From positions 1 to 49,921 of the forward strand of contig HF994457.1 in NCBI GenBank assembly GCA_000434195.1: a stretch of 49,921 bases of DNA, read 5' to 3'. Both the position numbers and the translations under genes were made by a program. Under the pieces are notes generated by a model. It was given only the letters and a program-made list of their open reading frames with translations. It did not search any database and was not told the DNA's origin. The first letter of the stretch is position 1, and every line of letters begins with the position of its first letter. This document shows, piece by piece, positions 32,866-40,833 of this stretch. This DNA comes from Clostridium sp. CAG:780 (GTDB taxonomy: Bacteria > Bacillota > Clostridia > TANB77 > CAG-508).

Positions 32866-34185
32866 TTATATTAAGTGTGGTAGGAATAGTTTTGCTAATC
32901 CTAAGAATACTAAAAATCCTAGTGTATCTGTTGTTGCTGTTAAGAATATTGATGATGATAATGCTGGATCCATTTTTATTTTGTCCAGTATTAATGGAAT
33001 CAATAATCCAAATATTCCTGCTATTATCAAGTTTCCTATTATTGCTAAACAGATGATTATTCCCAAGTATAGATTTTTGTAGATAAGTCCAACTACGCAA
33101 CCTGTTATTGCTCCTACTATTAAGCCTTCTATAAATCCTAAGGCAATCTGCTTTAATAACATACCTTTTGCATCTTTTAGTTTTATTTTACCCATCGCAA
33201 TATTTCTAATTATTATAGAAACAGTTTGAGTTCCTGCATTTCCACCCATTCCTGTTACTATTGACATTACGGCTGAAAGTGCAACTACCTGTGCGATTGT
33301 TGACTCGAAAGCTCTTACTGTCATTGATGCAATAAATGCTGTCACTAAGTTTATTAATAACCAAGGGGTTCTTAGCCTTACAGATTCTGCTAATGTGCTG
33401 TCCAATGTTTCTTCTTTCGCAACACCACCCATTTTTAGCACGTCTTCTGTCTGCTCTTCCACAATAACGTCTACGATATCGTCTATTGTTATGATTCCTA
33501 ATATTGCATTTCTTTTATTTACTACTGGAATTGCGGTTAAGTCATATTTTGAAACCAGAAGAGCAACTTCCTCTTGGTCAGTTTCTGGCTCTACACTGAT
33601 GAAGTGAGTATTTGTTATTTCCTCTAGAGTTTCCTTTTCTGGGGCTACTAATATGTCTCTTAAAGAGGCTGTCCCTATTAATTCTCTCTTTTTATTAGTA
33701 ACAAAAATTGTTTCTATTAGTTCCGTTCTAGGTGCAATTTGTTTTATTTTTCTTATTGCTTCATCTATTTTCAAATCACTACTTAAAGCAATGTATTCTG
33801 TGGTCATAATTCCGCCTGCGCAGTCATCCCTATAACCTAAAAGTTGCTTAATTATTTTCTTATCTCCCTCTCTCATTAAGGTAAGTAATACTTTTGACTT
33901 TGCTGGTCTTATTTCTCCTAAAATATCAACAATATCGTCTTTTGACATGTAATTGAACATTTCTAGGATCTTTTTATTACTTGTAAAATCAACTATTTTT
34001 AGTTGGGTTTTCAACTCAGATTCTTCCAATATAGAAGCCAATTTTTCTGCATTTAATTTTCTACATACGTTTTTAATTTCGTCATCATCACAGTCGGAAA
34101 GTTGTGTTGCTATATCAACTGATGTTACATCGTCTATTGGTCCTTTTATTTGTTCGTTTAAATCAACATTTTCTTCATTTTCCAT
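32866..34185 (-). CDS. mgtE: Magnesium transporter MgtE
   Basis: This 439-aa channel has an N-terminal superhelical domain (about 15-130), a pair of CBS domains (about 130-255; MTTEYIALSSDLKIDEAI and SVEPETDQEEVALLVSKYDLTAIPVV) and five membrane helices (about 275-439, with GMGGNAGTQTVSIIIRNIA and a pore-type Asp near the end). MgtE closes when cytoplasmic Mg2+ is high. AAGGAGA precedes the ATG. A 31-aa ORF lies 47 nt upstream; no M-box riboswitch was seen. Confidence 0.94.
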   Translation of the reverse strand: MENEENVDLNEQIKGPIDDVTSVDIATQLSDCDDDEIKNVCRKLNAEKLASILEESELKTQLKIVDFTSNKKILEMFNYMSKDDIVDILGEIRPAKSKVLLTLMREGDKKIIKQLLGYRDDCAGGIMTTEYIALSSDLKIDEAIRKIKQIAPRTELIETIFVTNKKRELIGTASLRDILVAPEKETLEEITNTHFISVEPETDQEEVALLVSKYDLTAIPVVNKRNAILGIITIDDIVDVIVEEQTEDVLKMGGVAKEETLDSTLAESVRLRTPWLLINLVTAFIASMTVRAFESTIAQVVALSAVMSIVTGMGGNAGTQTVSIIIRNIAMGKIKLKDAKGMLLKQIALGFIEGLIVGAITGCVVGLIYKNLYLGIIICLAIIGNLIIAGIFGLLIPLILDKIKMDPALSSSIFLTATTDTLGFLVFLGLAKLFLPHLI

Positions 34186-34232
34186 TGTTATCTCCTTTTA
34201 TTTAATTTTAAGAAGACAATGTAAAAAATATA

Positions 34233-34328
34233 TTATGCCATAGGCGAAACAAAAATGAGTGTTTCTCCGACAGCTAATATTACTTTTTTATTTGTCTTTT
34301 TCAGTCCGTAACTCGGATCGTCACTCAT
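34233..34328 (-). CDS. Small ORF, 31 aa, upstream of mgtE
   Basis: An ATG with an excellent AAAGGGGTG site opens a 31-codon frame. It begins MSDDPSYGLKKTNKKV and ends ILAVGETLIFVSPMA: a polar first half and a hydrophobic second half. It stops 47 nt before mgtE and lies on the same transcript behind the promoter at 34362-34389. I do not recognise it. It could be a leader peptide that tunes mgtE or a small membrane-associated protein. Confidence 0.55.
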   Translation of the reverse strand: MSDDPSYGLKKTNKKVILAVGETLIFVSPMA

Positions 34329-34361
34329 TTTATCACCCCTTTATTTTTTTCTCACTATTCT

Positions 34362-34389
34362 ATTTTACCATATTTTCGATTTTTTTCAA
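34362..34389 (-). promoter_or_regulatory. Promoter of the small ORF and mgtE
   Basis: TTGAAA (complement of 34384-34389) and TAAAAT (34362-34367) are spaced 16 bp, about 34 bp before the small ORF start. Confidence 0.65.
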
Positions 34390-34413
34390 CCCCTTTTTAC
34401 ATTTTATGTTATC

Positions 34414-35424
34414 TTATTTTATGACTTTTTCTGCAAAACTATTATTTACTATTTTATCATATGGGGCTTTTTGTTTTAATTCACCTGCTTCTGTCATTAT
34501 TAATTGTAGTTTATCAAATGCTTCTTTTTTAAGTACTGGTGTAGAGTTCCAAGCATCTATGTCCTTATATGCTTGAACTGATTTTTCTATTGATTCTACT
34601 GATGTGCCAGGGAAATAACTTTGTATTTTTTCTGCTACTTCTCTTGCAGAGTGTGCTTTTACCCATACTTGCCCTTTATATATTGCTCTGGTTATGCTTT
34701 CGATTGTTTTTGAGTTATTCTCTATAAAACTCTTTTTAGCACAATATGCTGTATATGGAACTTCTCCTGAAGCTTCTCCAACAGACGCTACTATATATCC
34801 TTTTCCTGCATCTTGTGTCATTGAAGCTGTTGGCTCAAATAGTGTTACATATTCGGCACTTCCTCCAGTAAAGGCTCCTGCCATTAAGTCAAATTTTATG
34901 CTATCATCTAATGTTAAATCTGTTTGTGGATTTATTCCGTTTTGTTTTAAAACATATTCTAATGTCATGTATGGAACTCCACCTTTTCTACCAGGAATTA
35001 CAGTTTTTCCCTTTAAGTCTTCCCAAGAGAAATTATCAGTCGGGTTTTTACTTACTAGAAACGAACCATCCCTCTTTGTTAATTGTGCAAAAACTTCTAC
35101 ATAGTCTGCTTTTCCTTCGTTATAAACATATATTGAAGCTTCTGGTCCACAAAGTCCTATATCACTTTGACCTGCTAATATTGCTGTCATAACATTGTCT
35201 GCACCTTGACCAGTGGTTATTTCTAAGTTTATTCCTTCTTCTTCAAAAAATCCATTTGCTATTGCTGCATATTGAGGCGCATAGAACACTGATCTTGTAA
35301 CCTCATTTAATTTAATTGTTTTTAACTCGTTGATAACTTCTCCTTTTCGTGTAGATACAAATCCTACAATGACAACTGCCGCAACTACTAATATGCAGGC
35401 AATTATTATCATTACTTTTTTCAT
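34414..35424 (-). CDS. NitT/TauT-family ABC transporter substrate-binding protein
   Basis: This 336-aa SsuA/THI5-like binding protein has an N-terminal membrane anchor (2-24) but no lipobox Cys. The domain starts with FYAPQYAAIANGFFEEEGIN and has DIGLCGPEASIYV and KGKTVIPGRKGGVPYMTLEY. Relatives bind nitrate, sulfonates, taurine, bicarbonate or thiamine precursors; the sequence alone does not tell which. AGGAGG precedes the ATG. It is the last gene of the ATPase-permease-binding protein operon. A long hairpin sits just before its ribosome binding site. Confidence 0.88.
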   Translation of the reverse strand: MKKVMIIIACILVVAAVVIVGFVSTRKGEVINELKTIKLNEVTRSVFYAPQYAAIANGFFEEEGINLEITTGQGADNVMTAILAGQSDIGLCGPEASIYVYNEGKADYVEVFAQLTKRDGSFLVSKNPTDNFSWEDLKGKTVIPGRKGGVPYMTLEYVLKQNGINPQTDLTLDDSIKFDLMAGAFTGGSAEYVTLFEPTASMTQDAGKGYIVASVGEASGEVPYTAYCAKKSFIENNSKTIESITRAIYKGQVWVKAHSAREVAEKIQSYFPGTSVESIEKSVQAYKDIDAWNSTPVLKKEAFDKLQLIMTEAGELKQKAPYDKIVNNSFAEKVIK

Positions 35425-35441
35425 TTTAATCCTCCTATTTT

Positions 35442-35495
35442 CTCACTTAGAATCGCCCAGAAGGGATGCCCTTTCTCGGGCGATTGGTAAGTGAG
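35442..35495 (-). repeat. Long hairpin between permease and binding-protein genes
   Basis: CTCACTTA (35442-35449) pairs with TAAGTGAG (35488-35495), AATCGCCC with GGGCGATT inside it, and AGAAGGG with CCCTTTCT at the tip around an ATG loop. No T-run follows on the coding strand. It ends just before the binding-protein gene's ribosome binding site. It probably blocks RNA decay or marks a processing point that raises binding-protein mRNA. Confidence 0.7.
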
Positions 35496-35498
35496 TTT

Positions 35499-36311
35499 CT
35501 ATTTCACTATTTTTTTCTCTAAAATTACTATGCTTTCGTACATTATAGATGCCACTATCGCTAGTATAATAACACTTGTCATTACCAAGTCTAGTTTGAA
35601 AACTTGCCCTCCATATACTATTAGGTAGCCTAACCCTCCTTTTGATACTAAAAACTCTCCTGATATAACTCCAACCAAAGATAAGCCGATGTTCACTTTT
35701 AATGTGTTAAACAATGTTGGAATATTTGCTGGAATTACTATTTTGGTAAGTATTTGGAATTTATTCGCATTAAATGTTTCTGCCATTTTTATTTTTTCTT
35801 TATCAGTTAATAACAATCCATTTAATATATCCAGTATAGTTACTATTAAAGATATTGCTAGTGCCATCACAATTATGGATTGCATTCCTGCTCCTACCCA
35901 TATTATTATTACTGGCCCTAATGCTATTTTGGGAAGCGCATTTAGCACTACCAAAAATGGTTCTGATACTTTTGATATAAACGGCGACCACCACAATATT
36001 ATTGCAATCAATGCTCCCATCACTGTCCCTAGTAAAAATCCCACCAGTGTTTCTATGCATGTGATTTTTAAATGTTCCAACAGATTGTTTGAAGATAAAT
36101 CTAGAAAAGTTTTGAATATTCTTGAAGGCTGGCTTGTTATGAAGCTATCTATTTTTCCTGTATTTGCAAGTATTTCCCACAAAGCTATAAAAATAATTAA
36201 TATGGCAATTTGCGCAGCTAATATTTTAATTTTGTTTATTTTGATTTTTCGTAAATATTTTTTTCTATCCTGCGAAATTGCTTCCCTATTTTTTTCTTTT
36301 TGCTTCTTCAT
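35499..36311 (-). CDS. NitT/TauT-family ABC transporter permease
   Basis: This 270-aa permease has a basic cytoplasmic N terminus, a first helix (ILAAQIAILIIFIALWEILA) and the BPD_transp_1 domain with about five more helices. The coupling-loop motif is around EIKMAETFNANKFQILTKIVIPANIP. The frame opens at a TTG at 36320, but AGGAG lies too close to it; 10 nt separate AGGAG from the ATG at 36311, so I choose that. The gene overlaps the ATPase gene by 26 nt. Confidence 0.9.
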   Translation of the reverse strand: MKKQKEKNREAISQDRKKYLRKIKINKIKILAAQIAILIIFIALWEILANTGKIDSFITSQPSRIFKTFLDLSSNNLLEHLKITCIETLVGFLLGTVMGALIAIILWWSPFISKVSEPFLVVLNALPKIALGPVIIIWVGAGMQSIIVMALAISLIVTILDILNGLLLTDKEKIKMAETFNANKFQILTKIVIPANIPTLFNTLKVNIGLSLVGVISGEFLVSKGGLGYLIVYGGQVFKLDLVMTSVIILAIVASIMYESIVILEKKIVK

Positions 36312-37068
36312 CTTTTTCAAGCTCCTTCCACATCAAGTTGAAATACTTACTAAACTTTGGATTTTCCCTGCAATTCAATGGAGTTCTGTTTTCCATTTCA
36401 AAATCAATTGTGTGAATTTTTTCCACCGTTGCAGGTCTTTGGGTCAAGACCACCACTCTATCAGACATACTAATTGCTTCTGATATATCGTGTGTAACCA
36501 TTAATGCTGTTATATTTTCGTTTTTTAGTATGTTATAAATATCCTCTGTTACCATCAATCTGGTCTGATAGTCTAGTGCAGAAAACGCCTCGTCTAGTAA
36601 TAAAATATTTGGACGGATTGCAAGTGTTCGTATTAGTGCAACTCTTTGTCGCATTCCTCCAGACAATTGCGTTGGATACTTGTTTCTGAATTCATATAAG
36701 TCGTATTTTTTTAGAAGTTCCATTACATAAGCTTTGTTTTCCTCTGTAAGAGCTTTTTTTATTTCTAGTCCTAAAAGAACATTTTTGTAGATTGTTCTCC
36801 ATTCTAATAGATTATCTCTTTGCAACATATATCCCATTTTTCCATCTATGTATATTTCTCCAGATGTTTTGTCTTCTAACCCTGCAATTATTGATAACAA
36901 TGTAGATTTACCACATCCACTTGGTCCTATAATGCTTATGAACTCTCCCTCTTTTACATCAAAATTGATATTTTTTAAAGCTTCAACTTCTCCATTTTTT
37001 GATTGATATGTTTTACATATATTTTTTACTTCTAATATTTTTTTATCACTTGTATTAAAATTGTTCAC
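36286..37068 (-). CDS. NitT/TauT-family ABC transporter ATP-binding protein
   Basis: This 260-aa SsuB/TauB-type ATPase has Walker A GPSGCGKST, Q-loop region MLQRDNLLEW, signature LSGGMRQRVAL, Walker B ILLLDEAFSALD and the switch His in MVTHDISEA. The frame opens upstream at 37116, but GGAGGG is 6 nt before a GTG at 37068 (VNNFNTSDKK), so I set the start there. It is the first gene of the transporter operon, behind a terminator-containing leader at 37141-37310. Confidence 0.92.
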   Translation of the reverse strand: MNNFNTSDKKILEVKNICKTYQSKNGEVEALKNINFDVKEGEFISIIGPSGCGKSTLLSIIAGLEDKTSGEIYIDGKMGYMLQRDNLLEWRTIYKNVLLGLEIKKALTEENKAYVMELLKKYDLYEFRNKYPTQLSGGMRQRVALIRTLAIRPNILLLDEAFSALDYQTRLMVTEDIYNILKNENITALMVTHDISEAISMSDRVVVLTQRPATVEKIHTIDFEMENRTPLNCRENPKFSKYFNLMWKELEKDEEAKRKK

Positions 37069-37140
37069 ATTTATCCCTCCAATGTCAATTATCTTAATAT
37101 ATCTTATGTTGACCAACTTTATTTGTTCTTGTTTTCAGAC

Positions 37141-37310
37141 AAAAAAACCAAGAGGTAGCTTCCTGCTATCTCTTGGACTACTATCAGTTCATTTTAAGCT
37201 AAATAGCTATGGCATATTATTATACTTCACATAGGGGGTAGTGTATGTATTTTTCAATATGTCTATTAATAACCCTTATCACCTCCTGCTCGTTGGAAAA
37301 GTGTTATTTT
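37141..37310 (-). promoter_or_regulatory. Candidate riboswitch or attenuator leader of the ABC operon
   Basis: On the minus strand a strong intrinsic terminator (12-bp stem: 37165-37176 with 37148-37159, including one G-U pair, then seven T's at 37141-37147) lies about 70 nt before the ATPase gene. An upstream GCTATTT (complement of 37201-37207) can pair over 7 bp with AGATAGC (complement of 37165-37171) in the terminator's 5' arm, forming an antiterminator. Further upstream is AGGAGGTGAT (complement of 37278-37287), a 10-nt match to the anti-Shine-Dalgarno, with no ATG, GTG or TTG at normal spacing. It does not show TPP or guanidine-I motifs that I know. Confidence 0.6.
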
Positions 37311-37624
37311 AGTATCTAAGATTATGGGGGTAATCTGATAGAAATTTTTTCTTATGCGTTTTTTTAATTTTTCCTTGGGTATTTTGAGATTTAATTATCT
37401 TTGGTGTTAGAAAATTTTCTTTTAATAGATGTAACTGTATTGTTAGAATACTTGTACAAGTTTTATAAAACTGTATATATAATACCATCAAATGTGCTAT
37501 TTATCAAGCTTTTTCGTATGTGCGTTTTCTACACTTTACGGCATTTTGTTTGTATTTTCTCCATATGTTTTTAGCATGTTTTTTTATTCGACTAAATTAT
37601 TGCACATTTGTCGAAAGTTTCTCA

Positions 37625-37653
37625 TTGAATTTTACTTAAAAATACTGTATAAT
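37625..37653 (+). promoter_or_regulatory. Promoter of the phosphoesterase operon
   Basis: TTGAAT (37625-37630) and TATAAT (37648-37653) are spaced 17 bp, followed by AAGGAGG (37664-37670). Confidence 0.8.
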
Positions 37654-37676
37654 ATACAAAGTTAAGGAGGAAATCT

Positions 37677-38477
37677 ATGGATAGATTAGCAATAATTTCT
37701 GATATACATGGTAACATTACAGCTTTAAATGCTGTACTAGACGATATTGCTTCTAGAGAAATCTCTAGAATTATTTGTCTTGGAGATTATGTTACAAAGG
37801 GCTGTAATCCTGATCTGGTTATAGATAAAATAAGAGAAAAGTGCGAGATTGCTTTACTTGGAAATTGTGATGATGTAATCGCTCATCCAGATAACACTCA
37901 CAAGAAGTTTTGGTCTGCAAAAAAGATTGGACCTGAACGTGCTAATTATCTGCATAATCTTCCTGTTTCTACTGAGTTTTACATGAGTGGTAGGCTTATT
38001 AGGCTATTTCATGCATCTCCAAAGGGGCTTTCGAATATATTTAATCCTATGTTCTCTAACGAGAACACTATATATAGTGGCACTGAAATCCATTCGCCTT
38101 GGGAAATGTTTGAAAATACCGAGTTTATTGGCAAAACTCCTAATGATCCTATTCCAGATATTGTCGGTTATGGACATATTCACACTCCAAACATTGTAAG
38201 ATTTGCAAACAAAATGTTGTTCAACCCAGGAAGTGTTGGCGTCCCAGTAGAGATGCTTAATCCAGGTGACATTAATGATAAAACAAACCGTTTTTCAACT
38301 TTAAGTTCATATATTATATTAGAGGGTACATATGGTTCTAAAGAATTGTCTTCTTTTGCTATTAATTTAGTAAGGATTCCTTATGATATTGAAAAAGAAA
38401 TTGCATATTTAGAAGCATCAGACATGCCTTTTAGAAAAAAAGTTATTAAAGAATTAAGAACAGCTTGTTCTTTATAA
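37677..38477 (+). CDS. Calcineurin-like metallophosphoesterase
   Basis: This 266-aa phosphoesterase of the YfcE/MJ0936-like group has motif I SDIHGN (8-13), motif II GDYV (near 42), motif III GNCDD (near 65; the usual residue after GN is His, here Cys), and motif IV/V with HASP and GHIHTP. The fold binds two metals and hydrolyses phosphodiesters or phosphomonoesters. The substrate is unknown. The GNCD form is also seen in a Ser/Thr phosphatase-like branch. It overlaps the start region of the next gene's open frame and is probably co-transcribed with it. Confidence 0.9.
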   Translation: MDRLAIISDIHGNITALNAVLDDIASREISRIICLGDYVTKGCNPDLVIDKIREKCEIALLGNCDDVIAHPDNTHKKFWSAKKIGPERANYLHNLPVSTEFYMSGRLIRLFHASPKGLSNIFNPMFSNENTIYSGTEIHSPWEMFENTEFIGKTPNDPIPDIVGYGHIHTPNIVRFANKMLFNPGSVGVPVEMLNPGDINDKTNRFSTLSSYIILEGTYGSKELSSFAINLVRIPYDIEKEIAYLEASDMPFRKKVIKELRTACSL

Positions 38478-38491
38478 AATGGGGTATTTAT

Positions 38492-39715
38492 ATGGGAAAC
38501 GAACTGAAAAAAGTTAATGAGATTTTAAAAGAATATCATCAGGAACATTTATTGAATTTTTATGATGAACTAACATGCGAGGAAAAAGAAAATTTAGTTG
38601 AGGAGATTCTTACAACAGATTTTAAAAAAGTTAATACTTATTACAATGAGTCCCTTTCTACTACATATATTTCATCTGAAAGAATTTCTCCTATTCCTTA
38701 TGTTTCAAAAGCTAATTTGTCCGCTTCTGAGATGAATGAATATTGCCAATTAGGAGAAAGTATTTTGACAAAAGAGCAACTAGCTGTAATAACTTTGGCA
38801 GGTGGTCAAGGTACACGACTTGGATATAAAGGTCCTAAGGGGACTTATGAAATTGATGTTCCACCAAAGAAATCATTGTTTGAGTTTGCATGCGATAGCC
38901 TAAAAAAAGTACAAGAACAATTTGGTGTTGCTTTACCTTGGTATGTAATGACTAGCCCTTCCAATGATTTAGCTACAAAAGCTTATTTTAAAAAGCATAA
39001 TTTCTTTGATTATCCAGAGGAAAAAGTAAAGTTTTTTACACAAGGAACTTTTCCTATAATTGATACTGACGGAAAAGTCATGCTAGATTCGCCATATTCT
39101 ATAAAGACTGGTTCTAACGGAAATGGAGATGTTTTTAAAGCATTTGCTCGTAGTGGATTGATTAAAGATCTAGATCAAAATAATATAAAGTGGATTTTTA
39201 TTAGTGGAGTTGATAATATATTGTCAAAACCAGCAGATACTCTTTTCTTAGGACTCGCAATTTATGGTAATTACTCTATTGCCAGTAAGTCCATTGCGAA
39301 AACTGACGCAAATTCTGCAGAATGGATATTTGCAAATGTTGATTCTAAGCCAAGCATCGTGAATCCAAAGAGTTTAGCACCTGATGCCAACTTTGATTCA
39401 TATAAGCAAATGAATATATTATCACATTTGTTCACTGTTGACGCTTTTAAAAAATTGGTAAATGTTCCACTTCCTTATCACAGAGCTTTTAAAAAGAATC
39501 CGTTTATAAACGAGGAGGGCATGAAAGAAGTTCCATCCGCTCCAAACTCATACAAATTTGAGAAGTTTATATTTGATTCATTCAAGTTCTTTGACAAACT
39601 ACTTTTGTTAAAAGTTCCTCAAAATGAAGAATTTGCACCAATTAAAGCTTTTACAGGAAACGAAACTCCTGAAACAGCATTAGAACTTTATAAAAAATAT
39701 TATAATTTAGAGTAA
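38492..39715 (+). CDS. UDPGP-family UDP-sugar pyrophosphorylase (UAP1/AGX-like)
   Basis: This 407-aa protein is of the eukaryote-like UDPGP family, not the GalU or GlmU type. The nucleotide-binding motif LAGGQGTRLGYKGPKGTYEI is near 105, then PWYVMTSPSNDLATKAYF, FFTQGTFPIID, and GNGDVFKAF, with FISGVDNILSKPAD as the UTP/metal part. Family enzymes make UDP-GlcNAc/GalNAc or UDP-glucose from UTP and the sugar-1-phosphate. A GGGG site is 8 nt before the ATG at 38492; the ORF's earlier TTG has none. Bacterial copies are common in Clostridia. Confidence 0.88.
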   Translation: MGNELKKVNEILKEYHQEHLLNFYDELTCEEKENLVEEILTTDFKKVNTYYNESLSTTYISSERISPIPYVSKANLSASEMNEYCQLGESILTKEQLAVITLAGGQGTRLGYKGPKGTYEIDVPPKKSLFEFACDSLKKVQEQFGVALPWYVMTSPSNDLATKAYFKKHNFFDYPEEKVKFFTQGTFPIIDTDGKVMLDSPYSIKTGSNGNGDVFKAFARSGLIKDLDQNNIKWIFISGVDNILSKPADTLFLGLAIYGNYSIASKSIAKTDANSAEWIFANVDSKPSIVNPKSLAPDANFDSYKQMNILSHLFTVDAFKKLVNVPLPYHRAFKKNPFINEEGMKEVPSAPNSYKFEKFIFDSFKFFDKLLLLKVPQNEEFAPIKAFTGNETPETALELYKKYYNLE

Positions 39716-39803
39716 CATTTATAATTATTTTTCATATTATATAATACTATTATTTTAATAGTATTATATTTTTTATTTTGAATATATTTTATTGGAGGGT
39801 TTT

Positions 39804-39962
39804 ATGGCTAATATGAATTTTAATGAACTTATGAAAATGATTTCTAATATGGATAAGAAAGAGCTTGAGACTAAGATGAACCAAGTTTCTCAGATGTTAA
39901 ATTCAAAGACTCCGGAAGAGATTGTTAAAGAGATTAAAGGAAATGCTAATCATAAAAAATAG
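39804..39962 (+). CDS. Small hypothetical protein, 52 aa, first of a three-gene set
   Basis: A 53-codon gene with GGAGG at 39793-39797. The product (MANMNFNELMKMISNMDKKE, then a helical Lys/Glu-rich part and NHKK end) is a small helical, methionine-rich protein. Its stop codon lies 29 nt before the next small gene. I recall similar MSNMxxLxxMISxMDKKEL proteins next to Asn-rich partners in Clostridia, function unknown. Confidence 0.7.
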   Translation: MANMNFNELMKMISNMDKKELETKMNQVSQMLNSKTPEEIVKEIKGNANHKK

Positions 39963-39991
39963 TGTTTTCTTGTGTTTTAGGTGGTGTGTAT

Positions 39992-40384
39992 ATGGCTGAT
40001 ATGTCAGATATGTTTAAAAATTTTTCATCGATGATGGACGACAAAGAGATTCCAGACAATATAAAAGAAATGTTGAATTCTCTAGCAAATAATAGTTCAA
40101 ATTCTTCAAATTCTTCAAATTCTGAAAACACAAAAGCTGACATAAGAACAGACTTTACTAATAATTCTGGTATAGACATTGAAACTATGATGAAAATGCA
40201 AAAAATCATGAGTGCTATGAACAGTTCTTCTAATAATTCTGGCGCTAATTTGTTGCGTTCTTTAAAGCCATACCTAAATCCTAGCAGACAGAAAAAAGTT
40301 GATGAATATATTCAATTATTTAACATTGAGAAAGTTATTAACTTGATGAATCAATCCGGTGGTGATAAAAAAGATGGTAGCTAA
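39992..40384 (+). CDS. Hypothetical protein, 130 aa, Asn/Ser-rich linker
   Basis: The start (MADMSDMFKNFSSMMDDKEI) and end (LLRSLKPYLNPSRQKKVDEY... followed by FNIEKVINLM) are helical; between them is an Asn/Ser-rich run (NNSSNSSNSSNSEN). It is the second of three small genes. The frame opens further upstream, but GGTGG lies before the ATG at 39992. Function is unknown. Confidence 0.7.
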   Translation: MADMSDMFKNFSSMMDDKEIPDNIKEMLNSLANNSSNSSNSSNSENTKADIRTDFTNNSGIDIETMMKMQKIMSAMNSSSNNSGANLLRSLKPYLNPSRQKKVDEYIQLFNIEKVINLMNQSGGDKKDGS

Positions 40385-40787
40385 TTATCCTTATTTTGGT
40401 TTTCCTAATTATATAAGATATGTTAATTCCGGTATTAAAAATCCTACTATGGTGCAGGGATCTCCCGTTTTTAATGTTTCTCCTAAAGCCTCTTATATTC
40501 CTTCTAAAAGGTCTCAAAAGCAGAGGTCAAATTCGCAATCATTCACTTTTCAGCAAAGGAATCCATCTTTTTCTTGTGTCCAGAAAAGAAAGTCTAATAT
40601 AGGCACTTCTCCTTCTAGAATGCAAAAAGAAAAATGTCAATCTTCTGATGCTCCTATATTTAATCTTTTAGGAATCAATTTGTATTTTGATGACATTCTT
40701 CTTATTTTGGTAATTTTCTTCTTATATACAGAGCATGTAGATGATCCATACTTATTTATTACTCTTATTTTATTGCTATTGACTTGA
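40374..40787 (+). CDS. Hypothetical protein, 137 aa, hydrophobic C-terminus
   Basis: The first 85 residues are polar and Tyr/Asn/Ser-rich (VANYPYFGFPNYIRYVNS). The end (IFNLLGINLYFDDILLILVI and FFLYTEHVDDPYLFITLILL) is a double hydrophobic hairpin. I recall this tail (FxDDILLILLIFFLYKEGVxD) from many clostridial proteins annotated only as hypothetical. It overlaps the previous gene by 11 nt, with GGTGGTG before the ATG at 40374. Possibly a membrane-bound part of a complex with the two preceding small proteins. Confidence 0.7.
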   Translation: MVANYPYFGFPNYIRYVNSGIKNPTMVQGSPVFNVSPKASYIPSKRSQKQRSNSQSFTFQQRNPSFSCVQKRKSNIGTSPSRMQKEKCQSSDAPIFNLLGINLYFDDILLILVIFFLYTEHVDDPYLFITLILLLLT

Positions 40788-40796
40788 TTTTTAAAA

Positions 40797-40822
40797 CAGA
40801 AGTATACAATTATATACTTCTG
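40797..40822. terminator. Bidirectional terminator between the small-gene set and minC
   Basis: A 10-bp stem (CAGAAGTATA at 40797-40806 with TATACTTCTG at 40813-40822) lies between convergent genes; the minus side continues TTTTAAAAA. Confidence 0.7.
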
Positions 40823-40833
40823 CTTTAATTAAT

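Larger units (their letters stand above)
37069..37676. other. 608-bp intergenic region with an attenuator and divergent promoter
   Basis: The left part holds the leader and terminator of the leftward ABC operon (37141-37310), and the right end the promoter and ribosome binding site of the rightward phosphoesterase gene. The middle (about 37320-37600) is AT-rich and shows no convincing gene. Confidence 0.6.

Noticed and set aside
34186..34413. M-box (ykoK) riboswitch before mgtE
   Set aside because: The conserved M-box core (GGTGAGGCTCC-like) is not there; the region encodes a small ORF with a strong ribosome binding site instead.
37141..37320. TPP (Thi-box) or guanidine-I riboswitch before the ABC operon
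   Set aside because: Neither the CTGAGA/TGAACCTGAT pair of TPP nor the guanidine-I core motifs are found, so only an unassigned attenuator is reported.
37309..37491. 60-aa open frame on the minus strand upstream of the ABC operon
   Set aside because: It begins at a TTG without a ribosome binding site, has no recognisable composition and lies in the leader and promoter region.
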